A DNA stretch of 64,000 nucleotides from Phyllobacterium sophorae (GCF_003010965.1 NZ_PGGM01000004.1:301180-365179); one strand, 5' to 3'. Shown: positions 17,080 to 24,710, counted from the first letter of the stretch. A program made the numbers and translations. The notes: a model not told the origin generated them from the letters alone.

Positions 17080-17556
17080 TTAGACGAGTGTCAGGGAAAA
17101 GTTATCGTCTATCTCGACGTATTGACCAGCCGCACCGGATATCCCGACAATGCCAATGAACATCGCTGTTCCCGACATGACGAAGGTCTGTTCGGTGAAA
17201 AGGTGGTCAACACTGTCAATCAACTCATAAATGCTGCCATTGGGTAAACCAGTGTCTGGTGTGATACGCAGCCTCACCGTGGAACAGGTTCCAACGTACA
17301 TACGACCATTCAGCTTGTATGTGGCCCCATTAGTAAGTCCTGCGACCTGCTTCCAGATGCGTGGATTACTACCAGCACCGATTGTCGCTCTTGCGCGTCC
17401 ACCAGCAATAGATAGCGTCGTATCCGCACCTGCTACCCAAGAAAGTGGAGCCATCAGGTTGGGGTCTATAGGAGCATCCGACTGAAAGAATTCACCCGAG
17501 AACTCCTTGACACCCAAAGCCATGTTCCCCAGACCCTTGTAGCTTAGAACGTGCAT
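17080..17556 (-). CDS. Candidate capsid decoration protein with CBM4/9-like domain
   Basis: 158 residues. The N-terminal 25 (MHVLSYKGLGNMALGVKEFS..) match the neighbour at 16395-17054, while the rest is a different jelly roll (LSIAGGRARATI, QVAGLTNGATYKLNGRMYVG, AGQYVEIDDNFSLTLV) resembling CBM4/9 modules and the insertion in the tail protein at 10001-11839. A shared docking segment with an exchanged outer domain is the simplest reading. A good AAGGAG site precedes the ATG. Confidence 0.6.
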   Translation of the reverse strand: MHVLSYKGLGNMALGVKEFSGEFFQSDAPIDPNLMAPLSWVAGADTTLSIAGGRARATIGAGSNPRIWKQVAGLTNGATYKLNGRMYVGTCSTVRLRITPDTGLPNGSIYELIDSVDHLFTEQTFVMSGTAMFIGIVGISGAAGQYVEIDDNFSLTLV

Positions 17557-17572
17557 AGAAGGCTCCTTGGTA

Positions 17573-17857
17573 TTAGAGGAAGTGTACGGTCAAGCTTGGG
17601 GTCGTTGCACCCGCGAGAGTGGCACGATAAAATACTCCATAAGGAAGTTTGAAGAAGCCTGTACCAGCAGCAGTGAATACGAGTTCGGTGTCTGAAATCC
17701 ACGTACTACCGTCTACAGAGTATTGAATAGTCAGCGTACCGCTACCGAAGGTTCCTGAGACTACAACCCCTACTTCAGGGAGAGCACCAGCGTCCCGGTA
17801 GCCCGTGTAGCTCTGAGCGGCAGTAGAGCCTGACGCACTGAGTGTAAAACTAGCCAT
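17573..17857 (-). CDS. Small beta-sandwich virion protein
   Basis: 94 residues from ATG 17857 with AAGGA upstream; the longer frame would run through the hairpin at 17887-17931. Composition is S/T/G/V-rich with a strand pattern (LTIQYSVDGSTWISDTELVF, GVFYRATLAGATTPSLTVHF) typical of small phage surface or decoration domains. It is 16 bases from the next gene in the same head-decoration block. Confidence 0.6.
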   Translation of the reverse strand: MASFTLSASGSTAAQSYTGYRDAGALPEVGVVVSGTFGSGTLTIQYSVDGSTWISDTELVFTAAGTGFFKLPYGVFYRATLAGATTPSLTVHFL

Positions 17858-17886
17858 ATATGTTAGTCCTTGTGAAAGAAGAAGGA

Positions 17887-17931
17887 AGTGACCCCTCTGG
17901 GTGCGCATGAGTCAGAGGCGTGAGGGGCACT
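17887..17931 (-). terminator. Hairpin between head-decoration genes
   Basis: Near-perfect stem AGTGCCCCTC / GAGGGGTCACT on the minus strand followed by TCCTTCTTCTTTC. It could terminate or attenuate transcription from the portal side. Confidence 0.5.
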
Positions 17932-17936
17932 ATTAG

Positions 17937-18371
17937 TTAGGCGTCAGCTACCGTGAGGGTGAAACTAGCAAGCTGTGTGACGTTACCGTTTGCATCGGTA
18001 GCTTTGACAGAAAGGCCTGTGTAAACACCAGATACAGCAGCACCGAACGTACCGGAGACTGCACCTGTTTCAGTGTTAATTGTGATAGCAGCCGGCCAAG
18101 TACCTACGAGAGCGTAGACCTTAGTACCAACACCACCAGTGGCGGTAGCTGTGAAGCCAGTGTAAGCCGCACTCTCGGTACCCGTAGTAATGGGAGTGCC
18201 AGAGATGGTTAGAGTACGGCCACCATTCTGCTTGATGTAATCGGAAGCCGCACCGGGACCATAATTGGCAAGCTGGGCGTTAGAAAGGGAGCCAGCAACA
18301 TCACCACCTTGTTTGATAAGGTCGCTGATGGAACCACCCACATTCTTTAGTACTGTATTAGACTGAGGCAT
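17937..18371 (-). CDS. Head-fibre/decoration-like protein with Ig-like domain
   Basis: 144 residues. The N-terminal 55 (VLKNVGGSISDLIKQGGDVAGSLSNAQLANYG) form a helical segment often found in phage head-fibre or decoration proteins. Residues 58-143 are a putative Ig-type domain: LPAxxxxN-like WPAAITINTETGAVSGTFGAAVSGVYTG read in parts, then VKATDANGNVTQLASFTLTV. Such domains give weak binding to carbohydrate or cell surfaces. GGAG precedes the ATG; the portal gene is immediately upstream. Confidence 0.65.
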   Translation of the reverse strand: MPQSNTVLKNVGGSISDLIKQGGDVAGSLSNAQLANYGPGAASDYIKQNGGRTLTISGTPITTGTESAAYTGFTATATGGVGTKVYALVGTWPAAITINTETGAVSGTFGAAVSGVYTGLSVKATDANGNVTQLASFTLTVADA

Positions 18372-18392
18372 TAATTATCTCCAAAAAATTAG

Positions 18393-20642
18393 TTATTCAC
18401 TCAGGTCAGCTTTGACGATATTTGTGTCAAATCCGCCTTGTGCCCCTTGTGCGATTTTCATTGCATTAGCTTCACGAGTAATCTGGGCTTCTATCTGCAT
18501 CTCTTCACGACGAAGTTGAGCTTCTAGGAGTGCGACTTCCCGTTTATGCTGGATTTCAAACTCAGCCTTTTCACGAGCCATCTGCATATCAAGTTCGTGC
18601 TTTTCGCGAGTGACCTGGAGGGTCATAGCGTTCTTTTCACGCTCTGCTTGAAGCTCAGCGGCCATCTTCTGTTGCTCCAGGGCGAAGTCAGCTTGAGCCT
18701 TCTGTTGAGCCTGTTGAGCATCGAACTGGGCCTTCTGCTGCTTAACTTGCATCTCAGCTTGTGCCTTGGCCACTTCTGGGTCCGGCTGCTGTTGCTGAGG
18801 CTGTGACAACTGCTGTAGAGCCTCTGGCGTAATCTCATTGAAGAACTGTTCGGTATTCTTGATACCGGAGACCTCAACCATTTTACGCAAAGTCGTGACG
18901 TACTTATCGACACCAGAGATGGGGTTTGTAGGTCCACTTTGGGCGATAATCTGTTCTTGCTTGGCAGCAATCTGCTGGAGCATCATAAGGTCTTTGTCCC
19001 TAGAGCCAGAACCAAGGCCAACCGAGACAGAAGTGTCCATAGATGCATTCCAACCACGAGGGTCATACTCAACCCATTTGTTACGGAGACGCACGGTACG
19101 TGGCATGTCTTGGTTTTGGACAACGAGTTTCAAAAGGCACTTGAAGAACCGTTTGAAGCCCATTTCAGCGAAGTTACGAGCGATAAGCTCAATCTTCGAA
19201 TAGGAAGCCGTCTGAGCAGCGTTTACGGCCGTGGCGGTCTGGTGCTGCAACGCATCCAAATCAAGCGCCATAGTGGCCTTAGAGGCTCCTGTGCGACGTT
19301 CTACGACCTCATCCATGTACTGGAGACCCTTGAGGGCTTCACCAGCGATAAAGGGAACTGAAGTTGTGAATACAGCCGATGCAGGGTCACCGTTTACACG
19401 GATGACGTTACCAATCTGCCGGTCATAGAGTGAATCGGGATTGATAATCCGCTCTTCGTCTACGATACGGTCAGGAATATTCGACTGATAGAGGTTGTTG
19501 AGCATCTGACGGATAAGAACCGTCTTAACTCGCTGTACATCTTCGACTTCATTGAAGACAGAACGACCAAGCCAACGATGAGGAACAGGTTCAGCAATGA
19601 AATCCGAGAACGGATAGTCACCTTCCCACTCCTGCCAATCTAGAACAACACTGGTACCGGAACCACCCATGAAAACTTGTAGGGTTTCAGCAATACCATC
19701 ACCATTGTAGTCACACTTGACATACGCTTCGATAATTTCAATTTCGTCTGTGGAACTATCGATACCGGAAGAAGTCCAAAGAGAACCAATCTGTTCCCGA
19801 CGAGATACTTGAACCCGGTCAAACGACAAATCCCCGCCAAAGGCCGGGAGCTTGTATACGAGGTCTTCATCAAAACCCTTTTCGATTAGTTCCGAACGGG
19901 TAAGGAAAGTCCTCTGAGCGACAAACTTTGCATCTTCGATACAAGTAGCAACCGCATCGATGAGAAACTCTTCTGGGGGAACTACAACGACCTTCAGACA
20001 GCCGGTAGATTCAACCTTCTTAACCTTGAGGTTGTAGAGGTTAGTTACCATTGGAGGCAACTGAGGGAGATTACCAACTGGTAGAGGAGTTTGTGGAACC
20101 TCTGGTTGGACAACTTCCTCGAAAACATCTTGCTCTAGAACTTCAACACCCTCTTCAGAGAGGATGAGTGCAGCTTGAGCTTCCGTAAGGTTGTGGAAGA
20201 TGTGGACGGTAGCCTTCTCGTACGGCTCCCACCAATGCTTAACCACACCGTTTCCATGTAGAAGGGAATCATAGAAAACACCGTTGAATATACGGTAGCC
20301 GTCTAGCTCTTTCGTAAGGATGTAATTGACGTAATCAGTAGCCTGAGCAGCAGACTCTTCGTCTTCTGGACCATGAGGTTCATAGGTGACGAGATTGTCC
20401 CCTGCGAAGAAAACTCGCATTAGACCTGGAAGAATCCAGCCTATTACGTCTCCAACATCCGACGAGGTAATCTGACTCGTACCTTCATCAGCAGGAACGT
20501 CACGAAGCTCACCCCGGACGTATTCAATAGCCTTAACTCGGTTAGAGCGGTACTCCTGTCGGTCGTAATCGATAGAGCGGCTAACATACTGTTGGACCAG
20601 ACCTCCAATCTCGTCCTCTGTAAGTTTCTTTCTTTCAGCCAT
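18393..20642 (-). CDS. Portal protein
   Basis: 749 residues. N-terminal RSIDYDRQEYRSNRVKAIEYVRGEL, GWILPGLMRVFFAGDNLVTYEP and RIFNGVFYDSLLHGNGVVKHWWEP are hallmarks of podophage portal proteins of the long, P22-like class. The centre contains FNEVEDVQRVKTVLIRQMLNN and the last 150 residues are a Q/E/K-rich coiled coil (barrel-like). It forms the dodecameric channel used for packaging and ejection. AAGGAA precedes the ATG. It follows terminase in the packaging block. Confidence 0.88.
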   Translation of the reverse strand: MAERKKLTEDEIGGLVQQYVSRSIDYDRQEYRSNRVKAIEYVRGELRDVPADEGTSQITSSDVGDVIGWILPGLMRVFFAGDNLVTYEPHGPEDEESAAQATDYVNYILTKELDGYRIFNGVFYDSLLHGNGVVKHWWEPYEKATVHIFHNLTEAQAALILSEEGVEVLEQDVFEEVVQPEVPQTPLPVGNLPQLPPMVTNLYNLKVKKVESTGCLKVVVVPPEEFLIDAVATCIEDAKFVAQRTFLTRSELIEKGFDEDLVYKLPAFGGDLSFDRVQVSRREQIGSLWTSSGIDSSTDEIEIIEAYVKCDYNGDGIAETLQVFMGGSGTSVVLDWQEWEGDYPFSDFIAEPVPHRWLGRSVFNEVEDVQRVKTVLIRQMLNNLYQSNIPDRIVDEERIINPDSLYDRQIGNVIRVNGDPASAVFTTSVPFIAGEALKGLQYMDEVVERRTGASKATMALDLDALQHQTATAVNAAQTASYSKIELIARNFAEMGFKRFFKCLLKLVVQNQDMPRTVRLRNKWVEYDPRGWNASMDTSVSVGLGSGSRDKDLMMLQQIAAKQEQIIAQSGPTNPISGVDKYVTTLRKMVEVSGIKNTEQFFNEITPEALQQLSQPQQQQPDPEVAKAQAEMQVKQQKAQFDAQQAQQKAQADFALEQQKMAAELQAEREKNAMTLQVTREKHELDMQMAREKAEFEIQHKREVALLEAQLRREEMQIEAQITREANAMKIAQGAQGGFDTNIVKADLSE

Positions 20643-20671
20643 TAAAAATTCCTTAAAACTAAATGTTTGTT

Positions 20672-20690
20672 CAGCCTCTAGGAAGGGCTG
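20672..20690 (-). terminator. Weak hairpin upstream of the portal gene
   Basis: CAGCC / GGCTG stem with a 9-base loop, followed on the minus strand by AACAAACATTT. Only a weak terminator candidate; it may instead shape the leader of the portal mRNA. Confidence 0.3.
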
Positions 20691-20708
20691 GAATATTGTT
20701 TGGTAATT

Positions 20709-20849
20709 CTATTTTTTATTGAGATGTGAAGGGTAGTACAGCAAACCAACTAAGCGATGGTTGAGCTTAAATCTATTCACCACCAACGCTTCCACTAGCT
20801 CAACTAGCACAAATAGCACTAGTAACGTCCGAACCAGTTTTCCAAGCAT
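20709..20849 (-). CDS. 46-aa single-span membrane protein (candidate holin)
   Basis: A short gene found by reading the gap between terminase and portal. The ATG (20847-20849) follows the terminase stop with no gap (TAA then ATG), so translation is probably coupled. The 46 residues hold a strongly hydrophobic stretch at about 6-24 (VRTLLVLFVLVELVEALVV) and a basic C-terminus ending HLNKK. Size, one membrane span and the position beside terminase genes fit small podophage holins such as T7 gp17.5, which is an analogy only. It could also be another membrane peptide. Confidence 0.55.
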   Translation of the reverse strand: MLGKLVRTLLVLFVLVELVEALVVNRFKLNHRLVGLLYYPSHLNKK

Positions 20850-22202
20850 TTAAACAAGACCAGAAACATACTTACTCTTAGTCTTACCAAGGGTATCCCA
20901 AAACGACTGACGTTTAGCTCTGTTCTCTGCACCTGAAACAATTGAATAGCGGAAAGAGTCCGCACCGTTAGAAGCCCAGTTGTGCAATGGCTTATTCGAC
21001 AGGACTTGCATCCTTTCGTTGTATTGCGACTGGTACATCTTTAGGCACTCAATGCCACGCTTACATAGTTCCTTATCGAACCAACAACGATTCAATATGG
21101 AGCGTACTAGTTCGATATCGCCAATAACAGATTTGGTCTTGTCGAGAGAATCACACGTTAATCCACGTCCTCTAAGGAACTGGATACGAGATTTCCCAGA
21201 CTGAAGCTCTCTAGCTTCTGCGTCATGCGGTAGGTAGTTCATCTCGATTGAGTACGGGAGAGCTTTAATCCAATCCACATAATGAGAAAGCTCTTGGTTG
21301 GCGTTCTCATAGTAGTTTATGTAGTGCCTCTCGTTACCGACAATTTGGAACACCCAGATAGCCGTAGTATCGTTGATACCCAAGTCCCAAGACGTATAGA
21401 CCGGAGCGGCCTTGTCATAGGCAACCTTCGTAATCCTGCCTTCAACATCAGCAGCTTCGATTAGGGAACCGTAATAGGAACCTTTGATAGCCGCAGTGAA
21501 GGAGCACTCGAATTCCTGCTCGTACTGTTCAGGGGTCATCATGTGCTTGGCGTCGTGTAGTTCGCCAGCCGTCAGAATGCCTGTCTCAGAAGCCTTGAGG
21601 GTCAATGAGAACCACTTATCGGGTTCGTTCTTGGCCTGTTGGTAGATGTCGTAGAAGAAGTTCATCCCCTTGGGGGTACCGATGAACGTAGCCCAACCTT
21701 GACGGTCAGCTAGAGCAGGACGAATGACTTCAGGCCATGCCCTAGGGTCAATGTCACCAGCTTCATCGATGATTACCCCGTCGAAATAGATTCCACGGAG
21801 TCGGTCGTAGTTGTCGGAACCATAGAGGCGAACAACAGATTTGTTAGGGAAGATACAGGAAAGGTCGCTCTCACGGATTTCAGTACCCGGTATTTTGGAA
21901 GCGAACTCTTTGAGGTAGCCCCATGCAGTATCCTTCGCCTGAGCAAAGGTAGGAGCGATATAGGCGTACCTGGGGGCCGGATATTCTCTGGCGTTGGCTA
22001 GGGCGTGGTCTACGAGGTCAATGACACAAGCAACGGTCTTCCCGGCACGACGATGTGCAAGGATACAACCCCAACGCTTTGTGCGAGAATGGAATAGACG
22101 GAACTGAGAACGAGCTTCGTAACCGAGGTCAATTTCCTCTACGTTACCCTCTTCCTCTTCTTCGTTTTCGTAGACCTCCCCCTCTTCAAGGGAGGTAAGC
22201 AT
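20850..22202 (-). CDS. Terminase large subunit
   Basis: 450 residues. Walker A HRRAGKT at 50-56, Walker B GVIIDEAGD at 142-150 with the catalytic glutamate, coupling motif WATFIGTPKGMNFFYD, and a nuclease start YTSWDLGINDTTAIWVF near residue 270. It pumps DNA into procapsids with ATP and cuts concatemers, docking on the portal. The first 25 residues are very acidic (run of E). It starts 3 bases after the small terminase-like gene; GAGGAG in the end of that gene can serve as ribosome-binding site. Confidence 0.92.
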   Translation of the reverse strand: MLTSLEEGEVYENEEEEEGNVEEIDLGYEARSQFRLFHSRTKRWGCILAHRRAGKTVACVIDLVDHALANAREYPAPRYAYIAPTFAQAKDTAWGYLKEFASKIPGTEIRESDLSCIFPNKSVVRLYGSDNYDRLRGIYFDGVIIDEAGDIDPRAWPEVIRPALADRQGWATFIGTPKGMNFFYDIYQQAKNEPDKWFSLTLKASETGILTAGELHDAKHMMTPEQYEQEFECSFTAAIKGSYYGSLIEAADVEGRITKVAYDKAAPVYTSWDLGINDTTAIWVFQIVGNERHYINYYENANQELSHYVDWIKALPYSIEMNYLPHDAEARELQSGKSRIQFLRGRGLTCDSLDKTKSVIGDIELVRSILNRCWFDKELCKRGIECLKMYQSQYNERMQVLSNKPLHNWASNGADSFRYSIVSGAENRAKRQSFWDTLGKTKSKYVSGLV

Positions 22203-22205
22203 TGA

Positions 22206-22499
22206 TTATTCAGACTCCTCAGAAGGAGTGTCTCGCTGAATCCCAGTGATAATTCTTAGGGTCGTCTTGGTGTCACCAGTGACTTCCTGTGGGATAAGCT
22301 TAGCAACCAACTGAACAAAGGTCTTAGGGTCTTTCTTAGCAACCTCTAGGAGATACTCGTGTCCACCAGCTTCATCAAAGGCAAGTTTGACAGCTTCTTT
22401 GATAGTTTTCGTAATCTTGTTCTTAGAGCCTTTGACACGACCGGGACCACCAGTTTTGAGATAGTCACCAAGGTTGTTGGTCTTAACTTCTTCGCTCAT
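22206..22499 (-). CDS. Terminase small subunit-like protein
   Basis: 97 residues. The pattern GPGRVKGSKNKITKTIKEAVKLAFDEAGGHEYLLEVAKKDPKTFVQLVAKLIPQE (seen in parts) is a common phage protein immediately upstream of large terminase, with a GRxKGSKNK DNA-contacting N-terminus and a helical body. Likely recognises the packaging site. AAGGAAATT precedes the ATG. Confidence 0.7.
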   Translation of the reverse strand: MSEEVKTNNLGDYLKTGGPGRVKGSKNKITKTIKEAVKLAFDEAGGHEYLLEVAKKDPKTFVQLVAKLIPQEVTGDTKTTLRIITGIQRDTPSEESE

Positions 22500-22571
22500 T
22501 GTAAATTTCCTTAAGCTAATGACCTCTAGCGACCTAAGAACCTAGGGAGAGGTTGAAAAATGTAATAAAAT

Positions 22572-22793
22572 CTATTCTGTGCCTATTGGCTGGATGTCCC
22601 TGAACAAGACACCCTCAATGCAGTCCAGCCATGAAATCTTGTTGTTTTCGTCAATGACGGCATACTGACAGCCCTTGAACTTATTGTTCTCGTCACATAC
22701 ATCACGTATGACGTACAAACCGCCATCCCATAGTCTGGCTCGTATCTCAGGGTCATAAACTAGGAGTGACTTCAAATCTTTTTGTGATATCAA
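22572..22793 (-). CDS. Small phage protein with probable TTG start
   Basis: 73 residues, unknown function. The only start in frame is TTG at 22793, with AAGGA about 11 bases upstream, so initiation may be weak. The sequence is compact (DGGLYVIRDVCDENNKFKGCQYAVIDENNKISWLDCIEGVLF) with beta-strand character and two cysteines. A terminator hairpin lies upstream at 22863-22896, so this gene seems to start a new unit leading into the terminase genes. Confidence 0.5.
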   Translation of the reverse strand: MISQKDLKSLLVYDPEIRARLWDGGLYVIRDVCDENNKFKGCQYAVIDENNKISWLDCIEGVLFRDIQPIGTE

Positions 22794-22862
22794 TTTGTAT
22801 ATATCCTTTAAGGAGTTGAAAAATTACACCTTGTAAATACGAGGGTAGGCGCAAATATTTAA

Positions 22863-22896
22863 AGTAAAAATTCTGGGGGTACCCACCCCTTAGAAG
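22863..22896 (-). terminator. Rho-independent terminator upstream of the packaging operon
   Basis: Stem GGGGT / ACCCC with tetraloop, extended by TTCT / AGAA; on the minus strand it is followed by TTTTTACTTT. It should stop leftward early transcription before the terminase genes. Confidence 0.7.
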
Positions 22897-23110
22897 TAAA
22901 CCTGGAGTAAACCTCTAGTACTGGTTGATGGAATTACTAATCAGTAGTTGTCAATCCACATTCTTTTACTGTGACATTAGTTGTCAAGTACTTTGTTATA
23001 CTTGTTATGTAGTAACAGGATGAGGGACAAAGGGGAAAGATAAGTCCGAGGATTACGAATGGACCTCACGACCGACGACTTACGTAAAGGTAAGAGGGTA
23101 CGTTAGGCAC

Positions 23111-23142
23111 AAAGAAACCCCCAGTGCGTGAACACTAGGGGT
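23111..23142 (-). terminator. Rho-independent terminator after the DUF7303-like gene
   Basis: Minus-strand stem ACCCCTAGTG / CACTGGGGGT with a 6-base loop (one mismatch) followed by TTTCTTT. It ends transcription of the gene at 23177-23416. Confidence 0.75.
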
Positions 23143-23176
23143 CCTATCTGATATCAGTTATGTATGGACCCGAAGG

Positions 23177-23416
23177 TCAAGCAGCCGGTGGTTCAATCCT
23201 CCAGCAACCGTAGGTCTCGTCATCTATCTTGCGAATAGCAAATGACTTCTCTTTATCTTTCTTACGGTACGCACCGACAGCAGCAGTTACCCGTTTGAGT
23301 TCCTCAGGTGAGAACTTGAAAGCGTGACCTACCTGCATAACACCAAAGGGGTAGATGCTTTCCCGTGAACTGGTCCTGTCTGGCATTTCCAAACCGTTGA
23401 TAATTTCAAAGGCCAT
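23177..23416 (-). CDS. Early phage protein, DUF7303-like (copy A)
   Basis: 79 residues from ATG 23416, preceded by the recurring AGAAAGGAAC leader. It closely parallels the protein at 31505-31777: INGLEMPDR, SRESIYPFG, AFKFSPEELKRVTAAVGAY, then IRKIDDETYGCWRIE. I know this short phage family as DUF7303 from memory; function unknown. The fold is probably helix plus beta hairpin ending in the conserved YGCWRIE. It ends the leftmost early transcript at a strong terminator. Confidence 0.65.
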   Translation of the reverse strand: MAFEIINGLEMPDRTSSRESIYPFGVMQVGHAFKFSPEELKRVTAAVGAYRKKDKEKSFAIRKIDDETYGCWRIEPPAA

Positions 23417-23450
23417 GATGTTTAGTTCCTTTCTGATATGTGTGTATCGT

Positions 23451-23636
23451 TTAGATATGTTCGAAGGTGAAGAGCCAACCATTAACTTGGAGGTACTCTT
23501 GCTCATCACAATCCCAAGCCTTGAACCTATCGTCTAGGTCAGCGTCTGGCTTAATGAGAAGGTGAAGTTCTACCATGTCACTGAATGCCATCACTTCCTT
23601 AGTGAAACCATCCAATACAGCTACGTTGTCTGTCAT
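23451..23636 (-). CDS. Small acidic early phage protein
   Basis: 61 residues (MTDNVAVLDGFTKEVMAFSD...KAWDCDEQEYLQVNGWLFTFEHI). Acidic, no recognised domain. An AGGACAT site within a variant of the repeated leader precedes the ATG. It lies among the small leftward early genes at 23.1-24.3 kb. DNA-mimic or host-takeover roles are typical for such acidic phage peptides but are not shown here. Confidence 0.55.
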   Translation of the reverse strand: MTDNVAVLDGFTKEVMAFSDMVELHLLIKPDADLDDRFKAWDCDEQEYLQVNGWLFTFEHI

Positions 23637-23654
23637 GGTGTATGTCCTGTCTGA

Positions 23655-23927
23655 TTAGTACCCTAGCTCATACCTAAGCTGCTTACGAAAGTTGTTAGCG
23701 CTCAGGTCGTTGTCATTGGAGAGGTCTTCATAAAACCGTTGAGTTCGTTTCATCCGGCTTTCCCGCTTGAGACGTTCCATTCGGTTCAACTGCTCTTCTA
23801 ACATCTTGCACTGCTGATATTCGTACCGTTGCTGAGGGTCGAAGACATCTTGTGGCAACCAGCAATGGGCATTAGCAGAGGTCGCAAGAAAGAGGGTAAT
23901 CCCAAGGGTAGTGATAAGCTTTTTCAT
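23655..23927 (-). CDS. Secreted small phage protein with signal peptide
   Basis: 90 residues from ATG 23927; a GTG two codons earlier is an alternative. The N-terminus MKKLITTLGITLFLATSANA is a textbook Sec signal peptide with cleavage expected after ANA. The mature part starts HCWLPQDVFDPQQRYEY, has one further cysteine, and then a charged helix rich in R, E and K. A periplasmic protein made in the early region suggests superinfection exclusion, envelope modification or a lysis accessory; none can be chosen from sequence. Confidence 0.62.
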   Translation of the reverse strand: MKKLITTLGITLFLATSANAHCWLPQDVFDPQQRYEYQQCKMLEEQLNRMERLKRESRMKRTQRFYEDLSNDNDLSANNFRKQLRYELGY

Positions 23928-23945
23928 TTCCACATTCTCTTTCTG

Positions 23946-24143
23946 TTAGAACCCACAAGCTGTCATGAAGCGTTCACGGTTAAAGCGTGGGTTGTCTTTC
24001 TTGAAGAAAATAGCGAGTTGCACAGCGACATTTTCCAAGTGGTCTTTCGCTATGTCATTACCGTTTCGGTCTAAGAATGTTCGAAGGTATTTCATCTCAT
24101 CCCTGAACACGTCAGAGACGGCTATATAGTGTTTCTTGGTCAT
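23946..24143 (-). CDS. Small conserved phage protein (NPRFNRERF motif)
   Basis: 65 residues from ATG 24143 (a GTG just upstream is an alternative). The layout MTKKHYIAVSDVFRDE...VAVQLAIFFKKDNPRFNRERFMTACGF matches a very common small protein of phages and prophages in which the C-terminal NPRFDRxRFxxAC is conserved. Function unknown. The leader contains CATATCAGAAAGGAC, part of the repeated leader element. Confidence 0.68.
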   Translation of the reverse strand: MTKKHYIAVSDVFRDEMKYLRTFLDRNGNDIAKDHLENVAVQLAIFFKKDNPRFNRERFMTACGF

Positions 24144-24184
24144 CACTATCTCTGTCCTTTCTGATATGTATGTCGGTAGACTCG

Positions 24185-24271
24185 TTAGTCGTGGAGTAGT
24201 GCAACAAACAGCAGTATCAGCACGCCCATCACCATTGGTGACAACCTAGCCTCAACTAGATGTAACAACAT
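24185..24271 (-). CDS. 28-aa membrane peptide
   Basis: A tiny gene read from the minus strand: 28 residues starting MLLHLVEARLSPMVMGVLIL and ending LLFVALLHD, mostly one hydrophobic membrane span. It has the same leader (CATATCAGAAAGGAAC, then GGACATG) as neighbouring real genes, which is the main support. It lies directly upstream of the gene at 23946-24143. Possible toxin-like or regulatory membrane peptide; function unknown. Confidence 0.5.
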   Translation of the reverse strand: MLLHLVEARLSPMVMGVLILLFVALLHD

Positions 24272-24427
24272 GTCCGTTCCTTTCTGATATGGTTAGAAGG
24301 GAGAGAGTAGAACGGGTGGCACAATCGCCTAGAAAATTTCTACAAGCACTCCCCTCTATATATTACCGCTAATATTATTTGACCCTTACACCCAGGTAGT
24401 CCAGGTAGAGAGAAGGTCAATCCCCAC

Positions 24428-24500
24428 AGAAGCCCAAGGAGAGGTTTTAGGGGCTTTTAGGCTACATCGTACCGGACAACCCCCAGAACGCTCTGTACGG
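24428..24500. repeat. Dispersed non-coding element, copy 1
   Basis: Starts AGAAGCCC(AA)GGAGA and ends near ACCGGACAACCCCC..GCTC. The same blocks in the same order and spacing occur at 31025-31098. Conserved ends with a variable middle suggest a structured RNA or a protein-binding DNA element. Confidence 0.55.
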
Positions 24501-24595
24501 GGCGCTATGAGGCAGAGAGAACTCAAGCAGTACAGAATAAGAACAAGTATAGAACTGCTGGTCTGAGGGTAGAATTCTAGTAATAATCCACTAGA

Positions 24596-24710
24596 CACGT
24601 AAAGTTTGGCATTCCGTTTGGTTGCAATCGGCCAGACACGTACTTTTAGCAATTCCGTTTGGTTTGAATCGGCACGTAAATTTCGGAGTTCCGATTTGTT
24701 ATACTTGGCG
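24596..24710. repeat. Three imperfect 36-41 bp direct repeats
   Basis: Each unit begins CACGTA (24596, 24637, 24673) and contains (A/G)TTCCG(T/A)TT(G/T)GTT followed by AATCGGC or a variant. Repeat spacing is 41 and 36 bp. Candidates: iterons of a replication origin, repressor operators, or a partition site. Confidence 0.65.

Larger units (their letters stand above)
22794..23176. other. Intergenic regulatory stretch between early and packaging genes
   Basis: 383 bp without a convincing gene. It contains two minus-strand terminators (listed separately). On the plus strand a weak promoter-like TTGTCA...GTTATG pair near 22981-23009 precedes a possible 15-codon frame (ATG near 23058, preceded by GAGG). 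It probably insulates early from late transcription. I see no tRNA or repeat array. Confidence 0.5.

Noticed and set aside
24386..24652. 88-codon minus-strand frame in the left non-coding region
   Set aside because: Crosses the dispersed element and the direct repeats, has no initiation site and shows random composition.
24596..24710. CRISPR array
   Set aside because: Three units only, unequal in length, repeats imperfect along their entire length and with no distinct unique spacers; no cas genes.
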